Assembly: GCF_023617245.1 (NCBI RefSeq)
Contig: NZ_CP067396.1
Location: 1,116,001 to 1,180,000 of the forward strand
Direction: 5' to 3'
DNA: 64,000 bases
From: Lysobacter enzymogenes
Lineage (GTDB): Bacteria; Pseudomonadota; Gammaproteobacteria; Xanthomonadales; Xanthomonadaceae
Shown: positions 32,799 through 43,094 of the stretch, piece by piece
Position numbering within the stretch: the first letter of the stretch is position 1
Layout: each line of letters begins with the position of its first letter
Notes under the pieces: generated by a model
Told to the model about the DNA's origin: nothing
The model's database searches: none
Seen by the model: only the letters and a program-made list of their open reading frames with translations
Position numbers and translations under genes: made by a program

Positions 32799-32901
32799 GC
32801 GTTCTCACCCCGTTGTTGACGCCGCGAGCCGTTGCAAGCAGGCTGGCGGCTTGACGACAATGTTCACCGCGCGTCTTCCCTTCCGCACGGCACTCCCCAG
32901 A

Positions 32902-33279
32902 ATGTCCGCAAGCTTCGCACAAATTCGTTTGCCGCTGCTGGCCGCAGTTCTCGCTTCGACCCTGGCCGGTTGCGCCTCCACGCCTCCGCCGACCGGCGAG
33001 CTGTCCGCCGCCCAGCAGGCGGTCATGCGCGCCGACGACGCCGACGCCGACCAGTACGCGCCCCAGGACCTCAACGCCGCCCGCAGCGCGCTCAGCGCGG
33101 CCCAGGGCGCGTTGTCGCAGGGCAAGGCCGAGGACGCGCGGCGGCTGGCGCTGCGCGCGTCGGCCGAGGCCGACCTGGCCTTCGCCCGCAGCAAGGAGGC
33201 GCTCACCAATGCCGAACTCAACCAGCGCCGCAACGAGGTGGCCGAGTTGCGCCGCCGTTTGCAGGGAGGTGGCCAGTGA
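32902..33279 (+). CDS. DUF4398-type lipoprotein
   Basis: A 125-residue lipoprotein: hydrophobic LPLLAAVLASTLAGC gives the lipobox LAGC, with Cys near residue 24. The mature part has YAPQDLNAARSALSAAQGAL and ends in a helical EALTNAELNQRRNEVAELRR, the pattern of DUF4398 proteins. An upstream ATG at 32860 would add 14 residues and keep the signal. The next gene overlaps by GTGA, so both are made together. Related pairs elsewhere often include an OmpA-like peptidoglycan-binding domain; none is seen here. Confidence 0.82.
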   Translation: MSASFAQIRLPLLAAVLASTLAGCASTPPPTGELSAAQQAVMRADDADADQYAPQDLNAARSALSAAQGALSQGKAEDARRLALRASAEADLAFARSKEALTNAELNQRRNEVAELRRRLQGGGQ

Positions 33280-33902
33280 GCCGGCGTGAGTCGCTCCTGC
33301 GCGCCGGCCTCGCCGTCGCGCTCTCGCTCGCCGCGGCGGGCGCGGCCGCCGCGCCGGCGGACGATCCGGAGCTCGCCCGCCTGTCGCAGCGCCTGACCGT
33401 GCTCGAGGCCAGCCCCGACACCGCCCAGGTCGGCACCTTCGAGCGCTACCGCGCGCGCCAGGCCATCGACGCCGCGCGCGAGGCGCGCAGCCGCGACCGT
33501 CCCGCCGCGGTGCAACTGGCCGACCGTCGGGTCGAGACCGCCGAGATCGTGGTGCGCACGCAACTGGCCCAGCGCGAACTCGACCGCCTGGACCGCGAGC
33601 GCAGCGAACTGCTGGTGGAAGCCAGCCGCCGCGACGCCGACCGCGCCCGCGCCGAGGCCGAGCGCCTGCGCGTGCAGGCGCAGATCCAGGCCGAGGAGGC
33701 CGAGCGCCTGCGCCAGGCCGCCGACCAGGAAGCCGCCGCGCGCCAGCAGGCCGAGGGCCTGCTCGACGATGTCGCCGGCAAGCAGGCGGCCAAGCTGCGC
33801 GCCGCGCGCGAACGCGACGCCGAGCTGGCGCGCAGGGAAGCCGAGCTGCTCGGGGTCGAGCCGCCGCCGGCGACGCCCAAGCCGAAGCCGAAGAAGAAGT
33901 GA
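33276..33902 (+). CDS. Periplasmic coiled-coil protein, partner of the DUF4398 lipoprotein
   Basis: A 208-residue protein with a signal peptide (SLLRAGLAVALSLAAAGAAAA, residues 6-26) and then an almost unbroken Ala/Glu/Arg-rich helix from about 40 to 185 that would form a long coiled coil. It ends in a Pro/Lys tail PPPATPKPKPKKK. GTG start with AGGGAGG 7 bases before it. In similar gene pairs the second protein continues into an OmpA domain; here the chain ends, so cell-wall binding, if any, must use the basic tail. Function unknown. Confidence 0.78.
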   Translation: MSRRESLLRAGLAVALSLAAAGAAAAPADDPELARLSQRLTVLEASPDTAQVGTFERYRARQAIDAAREARSRDRPAAVQLADRRVETAEIVVRTQLAQRELDRLDRERSELLVEASRRDADRARAEAERLRVQAQIQAEEAERLRQAADQEAAARQQAEGLLDDVAGKQAAKLRAARERDAELARREAELLGVEPPPATPKPKPKKK

Positions 33903-34039
33903 GCGCGCGGGGCCGAGCCCCGAGCGCTGCGAGCATCGCCGACGAGCCGGGCCTGCGCCCGGCTCGTTGCGTTTGGCGCCGTGGTTTCGGATCCGAAGCG
34001 GTCGGCGTAGCGCGTTTGCGCGCCGACCCGAACGCTTTT

Positions 34040-34172
34040 GTGGGAGGGGCTTCAGCCCCGACGCTTTGCGTTCGGATCGCGTTGACCGGACCCAAGAGCG
34101 TCGGGGCTGAAGCCCCTCCCTCCCGGTCCGGGCCCAGCCGAAAGCGTCGGGACTGAAGCCGCTTCCACCCGG
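34040..34172. repeat. Family A palindrome plus a degenerate half copy
   Basis: A full palindrome at 34040-34120 and a decayed half, GCGTCGGGACTGAAGCC, at 34143-34160. They lie in the 704-base gap between the coiled-coil gene and the DUF465 gene. Confidence 0.85.
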
Positions 34173-34466
34173 GCCAGGCCCGGGCGGCGGACAGTCTCGC
34201 CCGAGCGGCGGCCAAGCCAGGCGGGGCCTGGGTTTGAGCGCGGCGAGCGCGCAACGGAGCCGCTTTAGACGTGCCTGGGAAAACCAAGAAAAATCAGCCG
34301 CTTGTGCCATCGCGCCGCCGCTCGTCGGCGATCTTGCCGGAACCTGAAACCGCTTGCATCGCGCCCTTGCCGGAACCGGGATGCAGGAGTAGGGTCGGTT
34401 ATCCGAGCGGCGCGAATAACGCTCGGCGAAGAGCCAGGCCGATGACGCAAATACCCCTTCAGCAGG

Positions 34467-34580
34467 AGTCCGGTGCCGCCCACGAGGGCGCGGCCGGACT
34501 TCGTGAAGCCGGCGCCGCGCCCTGCCTGACCGACCATCTCACGCTCCCCCGTAACGCCCTGGCCGCAAGGCCGGGGCGTT
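34467..34580 (+). promoter_or_regulatory. Two strong hairpins in the leader of the DUF465 gene
   Basis: AGTCCGGTGCCGCCC-ACGA-GGGCGCGGCCGGACT (34467-34500) and AACGCCCTGGCC-GCAA-GGCCGGGGCGTT (34553-34580). The second ends 14 bases before the AAGGAGG ribosome site at 34594. Neither has a T-run, so they look like structured 5' RNA rather than terminators. No protein gene is supported between 34173 and 34606. Confidence 0.55.
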
Positions 34581-34606
34581 CGCATTCGTGCTGAAGGAGG
34601 CTTTTC

Positions 34607-34825
34607 ATGTTCGAAGAACGACCGCAGCCTGAAATCGACGCGCTCATCAAGAGCAACCCCGAGTTCAAGCAGCTCTATCAGCGCCACAAGGACCTGGACA
34701 AGAAGGTCATGGACGCCGAACTCGGCGTGTTGCCGATCGACGACACCACGCTCGGACAGATGAAGCGCGAGAAGCTGGCCGCGAAAGACCGCCTGCTGCT
34801 GCTGTACGAACAGCAACACCACTGA
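34607..34825 (+). CDS. DUF465 (YdcH-like) small protein
   Basis: A 72-residue helical protein of the DUF465/YdcH family: IDALIKSNPEFKQLYQRHKDLDKKV, then LGQMKREKLAAKDRLLLLYEQ. These small proteins are widespread in proteobacteria and their role is not known. It has the best ribosome site in the window, AAGGAGG 6 bases before the ATG, so it is probably made in quantity. A hairpin GGACCCCCGGCG-TTG-CGCCGGAGGTCC follows at 34864-34890. Confidence 0.93.
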   Translation: MFEERPQPEIDALIKSNPEFKQLYQRHKDLDKKVMDAELGVLPIDDTTLGQMKREKLAAKDRLLLLYEQQHH

Positions 34826-35121
34826 GCCACCGCCCGCGCCGCCACGACGGCGGATGCGGGTGCGGACCCCCGGCGTTGCGCCGGAGGTCCGCCGGCCGGC
34901 GCGGAGCCGGTCATCGATCCAGGGCGGGGCCGGTCCAGGCCGCCTCGTCCTCGAAGCCGGCGCCGGCCCGCGGCGCGGCCTCCAGACTCAGCGCGGGCGG
35001 CGGCGGCCATCCTCGTCGGTCGCCGCCGTCCGCGGCTGATACTTGCGAATACGGACGATGGCTTCGGGCAACCGCCTGCTTCGGCGGACTGTCCCGGGGC
35101 CCCGCGTTTCTGTGGCAGACG

Positions 35122-35214
35122 CTCTTGTGGGAGGGGCTTCAGCCCCGACGCTTTCCTCTCGGATCGCAGCGACCGGGCAGAAGAGCGTCGGGGCTGAAGC
35201 CCCTCCCACAAGAG
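35122..35214. repeat. Family A palindrome
   Basis: Arms CTCTTGTGGGAGGGGCTTC and complement over a 30-base loop. It lies in the 525-base gap before the cystathionine beta-synthase gene. A TAGAAT box at 35306-35311 is the likely -10 element of that gene. Confidence 0.9.
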
Positions 35215-35350
35215 CCCCCAGCCGGAGCCGTCTTGGCTGGCCTGGACGCCGGTCCCTGACCGCCCAGCCTCGGCAGCCGCCGTCCCCCGCCGCCGCGCGG
35301 CTGGCTAGAATGGCGCGATTCGCCGCACGGTAGCGGCTCGCAGGAATCGC

Positions 35351-36721
<1,371 letters not shown>

Positions 36722-37029
36722 TCGCGACCGCGCCGGCCGCCTCCGTGGCGGCCGGCGCCTCCCGCGGCCAACACAACACCGGCCGGGCGCCGCGGCGCGG
36801 AGGCCGGCGCACGCGGCCGCGGCGATCCGCCGCCTTCCTGAATCCGCGTTCAGCCTGCGCCCCGATGGCGTGGCCCGCCCGCAGGCGCGGGCTCCGTCAC
36901 AGTGCCACTGCACGCGGCCTGAAGTGCCAACGCGTGAACCCGGAGCCTCACGCGGGCGATGTTAGAATTCACGGTTACGCCTATTCGGCCGAATTCCCGG
37001 CCGTCATGCAGCGCACGGAACCGAATTCG

Positions 37030-38211
37030 ATGAGCCACCAACCGCCGCAAGACGGCTCGCGCAAGCCCGGCCTGGGCACCCTGGCGATCCACGCCGGCCA
37101 GTCCCCGGACCCGAGCACCGGCGCGGTCATGCCGCCGATCTACGCGACCTCGACCTACGCCCAGAGCAGCCCCGGCCAGCACCAGGGCTTCGAGTACTCG
37201 CGCAGCCACAACCCGACCCGCTTCGCCTACGAGCGTTGCATCGCCGGCCTGGAAGGCGGCAGCCGCGGCTACGCCTTCGCCTCCGGCCTGGCCGCGACCT
37301 CGACGATCCTGGAGACGCTCGACGCCGGCAGCCATGTGATCGCCATGGACGACGTCTACGGCGGCACCTACCGCCTGTTCGAGCGCGTGCGCCGGCGCAG
37401 CGCCGGGCTCGACTTCAGCTGGGTCGACTTGAGCGACGCGGCCGCGTTCGAGGCGGCGATCCGCCCCGAAACCAAGCTGGTGTGGATCGAGACCCCGACC
37501 AACCCGCTGCTGAAGCTGGTCGACATCGCCCGGATCGCCGAGATCGCGCGCAAGCGCGGGCTGATCGTGGTGGTCGACAACACCTTCTCCTCGCCGATCC
37601 TGCAGCGCCCGCTGGAACTGGGCGCGCACATCGTCATGCACTCGGCGACCAAGTACCTCAACGGCCACTCCGACATCGTCGGCGGCATCGCCGTGGTCGG
37701 CGACGCGCCGGAACTGGAAGAGCAGCTGACCTTCCTGCAGAACGCGGTCGGCGGCATCCAGGGCCCGTTCGACAGCTTCCTCGCCCTGCGCGGCCTGAAG
37801 ACCCTGCACCTGCGCATGAAGGCGCACTGCGAGAACGCGCAGGCGCTGGCCGAATGGCTGGAAACCCACCCGAACGTCGAGAAGGTCCTGTACCCGGGCC
37901 TGAAGTCGCATCCGCAGCACGAGCTGGCCAAGCGCCAGATGCACGGCTTCGGCGGCATGATCAGCCTCTACGTCAAGGGCGGCATGGACGGCGCGCGCCG
38001 GATGATGGAGCGCTGCCATCTGTTCACCATCGCCGAATCGCTCGGCGGCGTGGAGAGCCTGGTCAACCACCCGGCGGTGATGACCCACGCCTCGATCCCG
38101 CCCGACCGCCGCGCCGCGCTCGGCATCGGCGACAACCTCGTGCGCCTGAGCGTGGGCGTGGAGGACGTGGCGGATCTGCGCGACGAGCTCGAGCGGGCCC
38201 TGGCGGGTTGA
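37030..38211 (+). CDS. Cystathionine gamma-synthase / gamma-lyase
   Basis: A 393-residue PLP enzyme of the Cys/Met metabolism family. Motifs: YSRSHNPTRFAYERCIAGLEGG, SGLAATSTILETL, VWIETPTNPLLKLVDI, and the PLP Lys in VMHSATKYLNGHSDIVGG. MetB and MecB (lyase) types are hard to separate by sequence; the cbs gene upstream favours the lyase direction. A TAGAAT box at 36963-36968 gives it a promoter of its own within the 308-base gap, which holds nothing else I can support. An ATG at 37006 is an alternative start. The glycosyltransferase gene follows at once. Confidence 0.93.
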   Translation: MSHQPPQDGSRKPGLGTLAIHAGQSPDPSTGAVMPPIYATSTYAQSSPGQHQGFEYSRSHNPTRFAYERCIAGLEGGSRGYAFASGLAATSTILETLDAGSHVIAMDDVYGGTYRLFERVRRRSAGLDFSWVDLSDAAAFEAAIRPETKLVWIETPTNPLLKLVDIARIAEIARKRGLIVVVDNTFSSPILQRPLELGAHIVMHSATKYLNGHSDIVGGIAVVGDAPELEEQLTFLQNAVGGIQGPFDSFLALRGLKTLHLRMKAHCENAQALAEWLETHPNVEKVLYPGLKSHPQHELAKRQMHGFGGMISLYVKGGMDGARRMMERCHLFTIAESLGGVESLVNHPAVMTHASIPPDRRAALGIGDNLVRLSVGVEDVADLRDELERALAG

Positions 38212-38267
38212 GGCCGGTGGCCGCTTCCGCCGACGCCACGCCGGACCGATCCTCGGGCCAGACCGCG

Positions 38268-39650
38268 ATGTCCAGCGCCGATTCGGGAATGCTGCTGCTC
38301 GGGCTGTCGGCGTGGGTGCGCCGGCAGTCCTGGCTGCGCGCGCTGTACCGGCGCTTCCCGCAGCGCCTGCGCGACAAGGTGTCGTTCATGCTGGCCGCGC
38401 GCGCCAGCCGGCGCGCGCGTTTCGCGCATACGCCGGCGTGGTCGCGCGCGCTGCCGGAGCAGGCGGCGATCGCCGCGCCGGCCGCCGTGCGCGACGACAC
38501 GCCGGGCGTCAACATCTTCGCCTACCTGCGCGGCCAGTTCGGTCTGGCCGAGAGCGCGCGCATGTACGGCCGCGCGCTGATCGAGGCCGGCTATCCGGTC
38601 GCCCTGCACGACATCGCCATCGACCTGCCGCACGGCCTGGCCGACCGCAGCCTCGACGCCCACATCGGCGAAGACGCGACGCACGCGATCAGCATCATCT
38701 TCGTCAACCCCGATTACCTCGACGAGGCGCTGCGCCACATCGGCGAAGCCAAGCTCAAGGGGCGTTATCTGATCGCCTGCTGGTTCTGGGAGCTGGAGGA
38801 GATTCCGGCCGACTGGCTGCCGGCGCTGGACCAGGTCGACGAGATCCTGGTCGCCACCGAGTTCGTCGAGCGCGCGTTCCGGCGCGTGACCGCCAAGCCG
38901 ATCCTGCGCGTGCCGCTGCCGTTGTGCCCGGTGCCCGACAGCGGCCTGACCCGCGAGGACTTCGGCCTGGCGCCGGAGCGCTTCGTGTTCCTGGTGACCT
39001 TCGACTTCAATTCCTGGATCCACCGCAAGAACCCGTTCGCGGTGGTCGAGGCGTTCCAGCGCGCGTTCCCGCCCGAGCGCGACGACGTGCAGCTGTTGCT
39101 CAAGTCCAGCAACGGCTACCGCCATCCCGACAATTTCCTCAGCCTGCTGGCGCTGGGCGCGCGCGATCCGCGCATCGTCGTGCGCGACGAGGTGATCGAC
39201 CGCGCCCACGTGCACGCGCTGCAGCGCTGCGCCGACGCCTACGTGTCGCTGCACCGGGCCGAGGGTTTCGGCCTGGGCCTGGCCGAAAGCATGGCGCTGG
39301 GCAAGCCGGTGATCGGCACCGGCTGGTCCGGCAACCTGGAATTCATGGACGAAAACGACAGCTGCCTGGTCGGCTACAGCCTGGTGCCGGTCGGCGAGGG
39401 CGAGTACCCGCATCCGCCCGGCGCGCTGTGGGCGCAGGCCGATGTCGAGCAGGCCGCCGCGCACATGCGCCGGCTCGCCGACGATCGCGCCTTCGCCGCC
39501 GAACTGGGCCGGCGCGCGCGCGAATCGGTGCGGCGCACGCTGGCGCCGCAGGCGGCCGCCGACGCCATCGCCGCGCGGCTGCGCGACATTTCCGCGACCT
39601 TGGCGCGCGACGCCGCGCCGTCGCGTCCTGCAATCGAGGGGAGTCCCTGA
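38268..39650 (+). CDS. GT4-type glycosyltransferase, first gene of the polysaccharide operon
   Basis: A 460-residue cytoplasmic glycosyltransferase. NIFAYLRGQFGLAESARMYGRAL is a signature of a GT4 group in O-antigen and exopolysaccharide loci. The C-terminal donor domain has VTFDFNSWIHRKNPFAVVEAF, LHRAEGFGLGLAESMALGKPVIGTG near residue 325-350 with the acidic-x7-acidic motif, then WSGNLEFMDEN. A GTG at 38217 would add 17 residues and start 5 bases after the upstream stop, which would couple it to the sulfur gene. wzm follows after 2 bases. Confidence 0.9.
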   Translation: MSSADSGMLLLGLSAWVRRQSWLRALYRRFPQRLRDKVSFMLAARASRRARFAHTPAWSRALPEQAAIAAPAAVRDDTPGVNIFAYLRGQFGLAESARMYGRALIEAGYPVALHDIAIDLPHGLADRSLDAHIGEDATHAISIIFVNPDYLDEALRHIGEAKLKGRYLIACWFWELEEIPADWLPALDQVDEILVATEFVERAFRRVTAKPILRVPLPLCPVPDSGLTREDFGLAPERFVFLVTFDFNSWIHRKNPFAVVEAFQRAFPPERDDVQLLLKSSNGYRHPDNFLSLLALGARDPRIVVRDEVIDRAHVHALQRCADAYVSLHRAEGFGLGLAESMALGKPVIGTGWSGNLEFMDENDSCLVGYSLVPVGEGEYPHPPGALWAQADVEQAAAHMRRLADDRAFAAELGRRARESVRRTLAPQAAADAIAARLRDISATLARDAAPSRPAIEGSP

Positions 39651-39652
39651 TC

Positions 39653-40444
39653 ATGGTGGGTATGTTCGGCGCCGCCTGGCGCTACCGCGGTTTCATCGCC
39701 TCGTCGGTGGTGAACGAGTTCAAGGCGCGCTTCTCGCGCAGCACCTTCGGCGCCTTGTGGATCATCCTGCAGCCGCTGGCGCAGGTCATCATCTTCGCCA
39801 CGATCCTGTCCAACGTGCTGGCCGCGCGCCTGGAAGGCGTCGACAGCAAGTACGCCTACGCCATCTACCTGATGTCGGGCATCCTGTGCTGGTCGCTGTT
39901 CGCCGAGATCGTGCAGCGCCTGCAGAACGTGTTCATCGACAACACCACCCTGCTCAAGAAGATGCAGTTCCCGCGCATCGCCCTGCCGGTGATCTCGGTC
40001 GGTTCGTCGCTGGTCAACAACATCGCGCTGCTGTGCGTGGTGATGGTGATCCTGCCGATCCTGGGCGTCTATCCGAACTCGCATTACCTGTGGCTGCCGC
40101 TGCTGATCGCGCTGACCGTGGCCCTGGCCACCGGCGTGGGCCTGATCGTCGGCGTGCTGAACGTGTTCGTGCGCGACGTCGGCCACGTGATGGCGGTGCT
40201 GCTGCAGTTCTGGTTCTGGGTCACCCCGATCATCTATCCGATCAAGATCGTGCCGTCCGGGTTCAAGGCCTCGCTGGCGTTCAACCCGGTGGCGCCGCTG
40301 GCGATGGCCTACCACGACGTCATCGTCTACGAGCGCGCGCCGCAGCAGAGCCTGGTGATGGTGGCGGTCACCGCGGCGGTGCTGCTGGCGATCGCGATGT
40401 TCCTGTTCCGCCGCGCCTCGGCGGAAATGGTGGACGTGCTGTGA
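39653..40444 (+). CDS. wzm: Polysaccharide ABC transporter permease Wzm
   Basis: A 263-residue membrane permease with six hydrophobic helices. WRYRGFIASSVVNEFKARFSRS and FGALWIILQPLAQVIIFATIL at the N-terminus and VTPIIYPIKIVP near residue 195-205 are typical of the ABC-2 type exporters for O-antigen, capsule and teichoic acid. It moves undecaprenol-linked polymer across the inner membrane with Wzt. GAGGGGAG lies about 10 bases before the ATG. The Wzt gene overlaps its stop (GTGA). Confidence 0.93.
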   Translation: MVGMFGAAWRYRGFIASSVVNEFKARFSRSTFGALWIILQPLAQVIIFATILSNVLAARLEGVDSKYAYAIYLMSGILCWSLFAEIVQRLQNVFIDNTTLLKKMQFPRIALPVISVGSSLVNNIALLCVVMVILPILGVYPNSHYLWLPLLIALTVALATGVGLIVGVLNVFVRDVGHVMAVLLQFWFWVTPIIYPIKIVPSGFKASLAFNPVAPLAMAYHDVIVYERAPQQSLVMVAVTAAVLLAIAMFLFRRASAEMVDVL

Positions 40445-41697
40445 GCGGCCCGGTGATGGTGGTGGAGAAGGTCGGCAAGTCGTACGTCGAGTACGCCAGC
40501 GAACTGCAGCGCTTCGCGCGTTGGTTCGGCATCCCGGTCAAGCCGCGGCACGAGCACTGGGTGATCCGCGACGTGTCCTTCAGCGTCCACCAGGGCGAGT
40601 CGATCGGCATCATCGGCCAGAACGGCGCCGGCAAGAGCACCCTGCTGAAGATGATCACCGGCACCACCAAGCCCAGCGCGGGCCGGGTGTCGGTGAACGG
40701 CCGGGTGTCGGCGCTGCTGGAGCTCGGGCTGGGCTTCAACGGCGAGCTGACCGGCCGCCAGAACGTGGTCCACGCCGCCGGCCTGATGGGCCTGCCGCAG
40801 GACAAGATCGAGGAATTGATGCCGCAGATCGAGGACTTCGCCGAGGTCGGCGAATACTTCGACCAGGCCGTGCGCACCTATTCCAGCGGCATGCAGATGC
40901 GGGTCGCGTTCGCGGTGGCGACCGCGGTGCGGCCGGACGTGCTGATCGTCGACGAGGCGCTGTCGGTCGGCGACACCTACTTCGTGCACAAGTGCTTCAA
41001 GCGCATCCACGAGTTCCGCGACGCCGGCACCACGCTGCTGATCGTCTCGCACGACGCGGTGGCGATCCAGGCGCTGTGCGACCGCGCGATCCTGCTCGAC
41101 GGCGGCAAGGCCGTGCTCGACAGCGATCCCTACGAGGTCTTCGACTATTACAACGCGCTGATCGCCCAGCGCGAGAACAGCTCGGTCAAGACCGAACTGT
41201 CCAAGGACGGCAAGGTCGCGACCGAGTCGGGCACCGGCGAAGCGGAGATCGTCGACCTGCAGCTGCTGGACGAGGGCGGCGCGCCGGTCGAGTTCGTCGG
41301 CGTCGGCCATCCGGTGACGCTGCGCGCGCGGGTGCGCGTGCACCAGACGCTGGAGCGGCTGGTGTTCGGCTACATGATCCGCGACCGGTTGGGACAGGCG
41401 CTGTACGGCACCAACACCCACCACACCGGCCAGGCCAACGAACAGCTGCAGGCCGGCAGCGAGGTCGAGTTCCGGGTGCGTTTCCCGGCCAATCTCGGCG
41501 TGGGCACCTATTCGTTCTCGGTGGCGCTGACCGGCGCGGAAACCCACTTGCAGAAGAACTACCAATGGCGCGACCTCGCGCTGGTGTTCACCGTGGCCAA
41601 CCTGGACAAGCCGATGTTCGTAGGCACCGCCTGGATTCCGCCCGTCATCGAAGTGGCCGCTTCCGCGGCGCCGGCGCGACCGGAGGCGGTGCGATGA
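40441..41697 (+). CDS. wzt: Polysaccharide ABC transporter ATPase Wzt with C-terminal sugar-binding domain
   Basis: A 418-residue ATPase. The ABC domain has Walker A GQNGAGKSTLLKMITG near 60-75, RTYSSGMQMRVAFAVA (signature) and VLIVDEALSVGD (Walker B). After about residue 250 comes the C-terminal beta domain (IVDLQLLDEGGAPVEFVGVG to WRDLALVFTVAN) that, in E. coli O8/O9a Wzt, recognises the modified non-reducing end of the O-polysaccharide. Its presence means the polymer is probably finished by a cap before export. The methyltransferase gene downstream, overlapping by ATGA, is the obvious source of that cap. Confidence 0.94.
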   Translation: MSGPVMVVEKVGKSYVEYASELQRFARWFGIPVKPRHEHWVIRDVSFSVHQGESIGIIGQNGAGKSTLLKMITGTTKPSAGRVSVNGRVSALLELGLGFNGELTGRQNVVHAAGLMGLPQDKIEELMPQIEDFAEVGEYFDQAVRTYSSGMQMRVAFAVATAVRPDVLIVDEALSVGDTYFVHKCFKRIHEFRDAGTTLLIVSHDAVAIQALCDRAILLDGGKAVLDSDPYEVFDYYNALIAQRENSSVKTELSKDGKVATESGTGEAEIVDLQLLDEGGAPVEFVGVGHPVTLRARVRVHQTLERLVFGYMIRDRLGQALYGTNTHHTGQANEQLQAGSEVEFRVRFPANLGVGTYSFSVALTGAETHLQKNYQWRDLALVFTVANLDKPMFVGTAWIPPVIEVAASAAPARPEAVR

Positions 41698-43094
41698 ACC
41701 AGGCCCTGGACCCGCTGGACGTCGATGCGGTCATGCAGGCCGTCTCCGCGCGCCTGCGCGAGGCGATTCCGGTGGAGAGCGACGGCGTCGCCGGCGCCGA
41801 CGGCGCGATCGAACGTATGCGCAGCCAGCTCGATCGCGCGTTCGCGCGCCGCGGCGGCGACGGCGAGGAGCTGCAGCACTGGCGCTCGGTCACCCATTCG
41901 ATTCCGGTCAAGCGCGAATACGTGCTGTCGGAACTGCTCGGCCCGGCCGACGCCAGCTTCGTCGAGATGGCCTACCGCGTGGTGTTGCGGCGCGAGCCCG
42001 ATCCGGACGGCTTCAATTACTTCCTGCACGAGCTGCGCTCGGGCCACACCACCAAGGTCGAGGTGCTCGGCGCGCTGCGTTGGTCGGAAGAGGGCATGGC
42101 CAAGCAGGTCCATATCGACGGGCTGATGCTGCCGTACAAGCTGCAGCAGTGGAAACGCAAGCCGGTGTTCGGCCGCGCGCTGTCGTGGCTGCACGGAGTG
42201 GCGCGGCTGGGCAGCCTGTTCGACCGCCAGTACACGATCGAGGCGACCCAGGCGCGCGAAGCGCACGAGCTGGGCCGCCACGTCAATCTGCTGATGGACG
42301 AGTTGAAGCAGGTGCGCGGCCAGCAGGCCGGACTGCTGCGCAACGTCGCGCGGATGATGCCGATGTTCGAGCGCATGCACGCCGCCGAACTCGAGCGCGA
42401 GCGCTTCCAGCCGACCATGGACAAGCTCTACGCCGATTTCGAGGACGAGTTCCGCGGCTCGCGCGAGCTGGTGCGGGCGCGGATCGAGCCGTACCTGGAC
42501 TGGGTCCGCGAGGCCGGCGCCGGCGGCGCCGACGCGCCGGTGGTCGACATCGGCTGCGGCCGCGGCGAATGGCTGGAACTGCTCGCCGAGCATGGCCTGC
42601 AGGCCAGCGGCATCGACCTCAACCGCGACTTCGTCGACAGCTGCGCCGGCACCGGCCTGAAGGTGGTCGCCGGCGACGCGGTGGACGTGCTGCGCGAGAT
42701 GCCGGAGGGTTCGCTCGGTGCCGTCACCTCGATGCACCTGGTCGAGCACCTGCCGTTCGAGCGGGTGGTGGCGCTGATCGACGCGGCGCTGCGCGCGCTG
42801 CGGCCCGGCGGCCTGCTGCTGCTGGAAACGCCGAACCCGGAAAACATCATGGTCGGCTCGCACTACTTCTACATGGACCCCACCCACCTCAACCCGCTGC
42901 CGCCGGCGATGCTGCGCTGGGTGGTGGAGAACCGCGGCTTCGCCGAGTCGCGCATCGAGCGCCTGAGCGCGCATCGCCCGCTCAACGCGCCGCCGCTGCT
43001 GCCGCCGGAAGTGCCGGGCTCCAAGTCGCTCAACGACATGTTGTGGAGCATGCACATCGCTCCGGACTACGCCATCGTGGCGAGGCGTCCATGA
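41694..43094 (+). CDS. DUF4214 / class I methyltransferase fusion, possible chain terminator
   Basis: A 466-residue protein. Residues about 88-118 form a DUF4214 unit (MAYRVVLRREPDPDGFNYFLHEL). A helical region near 190-250 (EAHELGRHVNLLMDELKQVRG to ELERERFQ) could be a coiled coil. The C-terminal half is a SAM methyltransferase with VVDIGCGRGEWLELLAEHG near 282-296 and VTSMHLVEHLPFERV. In E. coli O8/O9a, WbdD joins a methyltransferase to a coiled-coil ruler and ends the chain; a similar role is an inference from context and layout. It overlaps wzt and the next gene by ATGA. Confidence 0.88.
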   Translation: MNQALDPLDVDAVMQAVSARLREAIPVESDGVAGADGAIERMRSQLDRAFARRGGDGEELQHWRSVTHSIPVKREYVLSELLGPADASFVEMAYRVVLRREPDPDGFNYFLHELRSGHTTKVEVLGALRWSEEGMAKQVHIDGLMLPYKLQQWKRKPVFGRALSWLHGVARLGSLFDRQYTIEATQAREAHELGRHVNLLMDELKQVRGQQAGLLRNVARMMPMFERMHAAELERERFQPTMDKLYADFEDEFRGSRELVRARIEPYLDWVREAGAGGADAPVVDIGCGRGEWLELLAEHGLQASGIDLNRDFVDSCAGTGLKVVAGDAVDVLREMPEGSLGAVTSMHLVEHLPFERVVALIDAALRALRPGGLLLLETPNPENIMVGSHYFYMDPTHLNPLPPAMLRWVVENRGFAESRIERLSAHRPLNAPPLLPPEVPGSKSLNDMLWSMHIAPDYAIVARRP

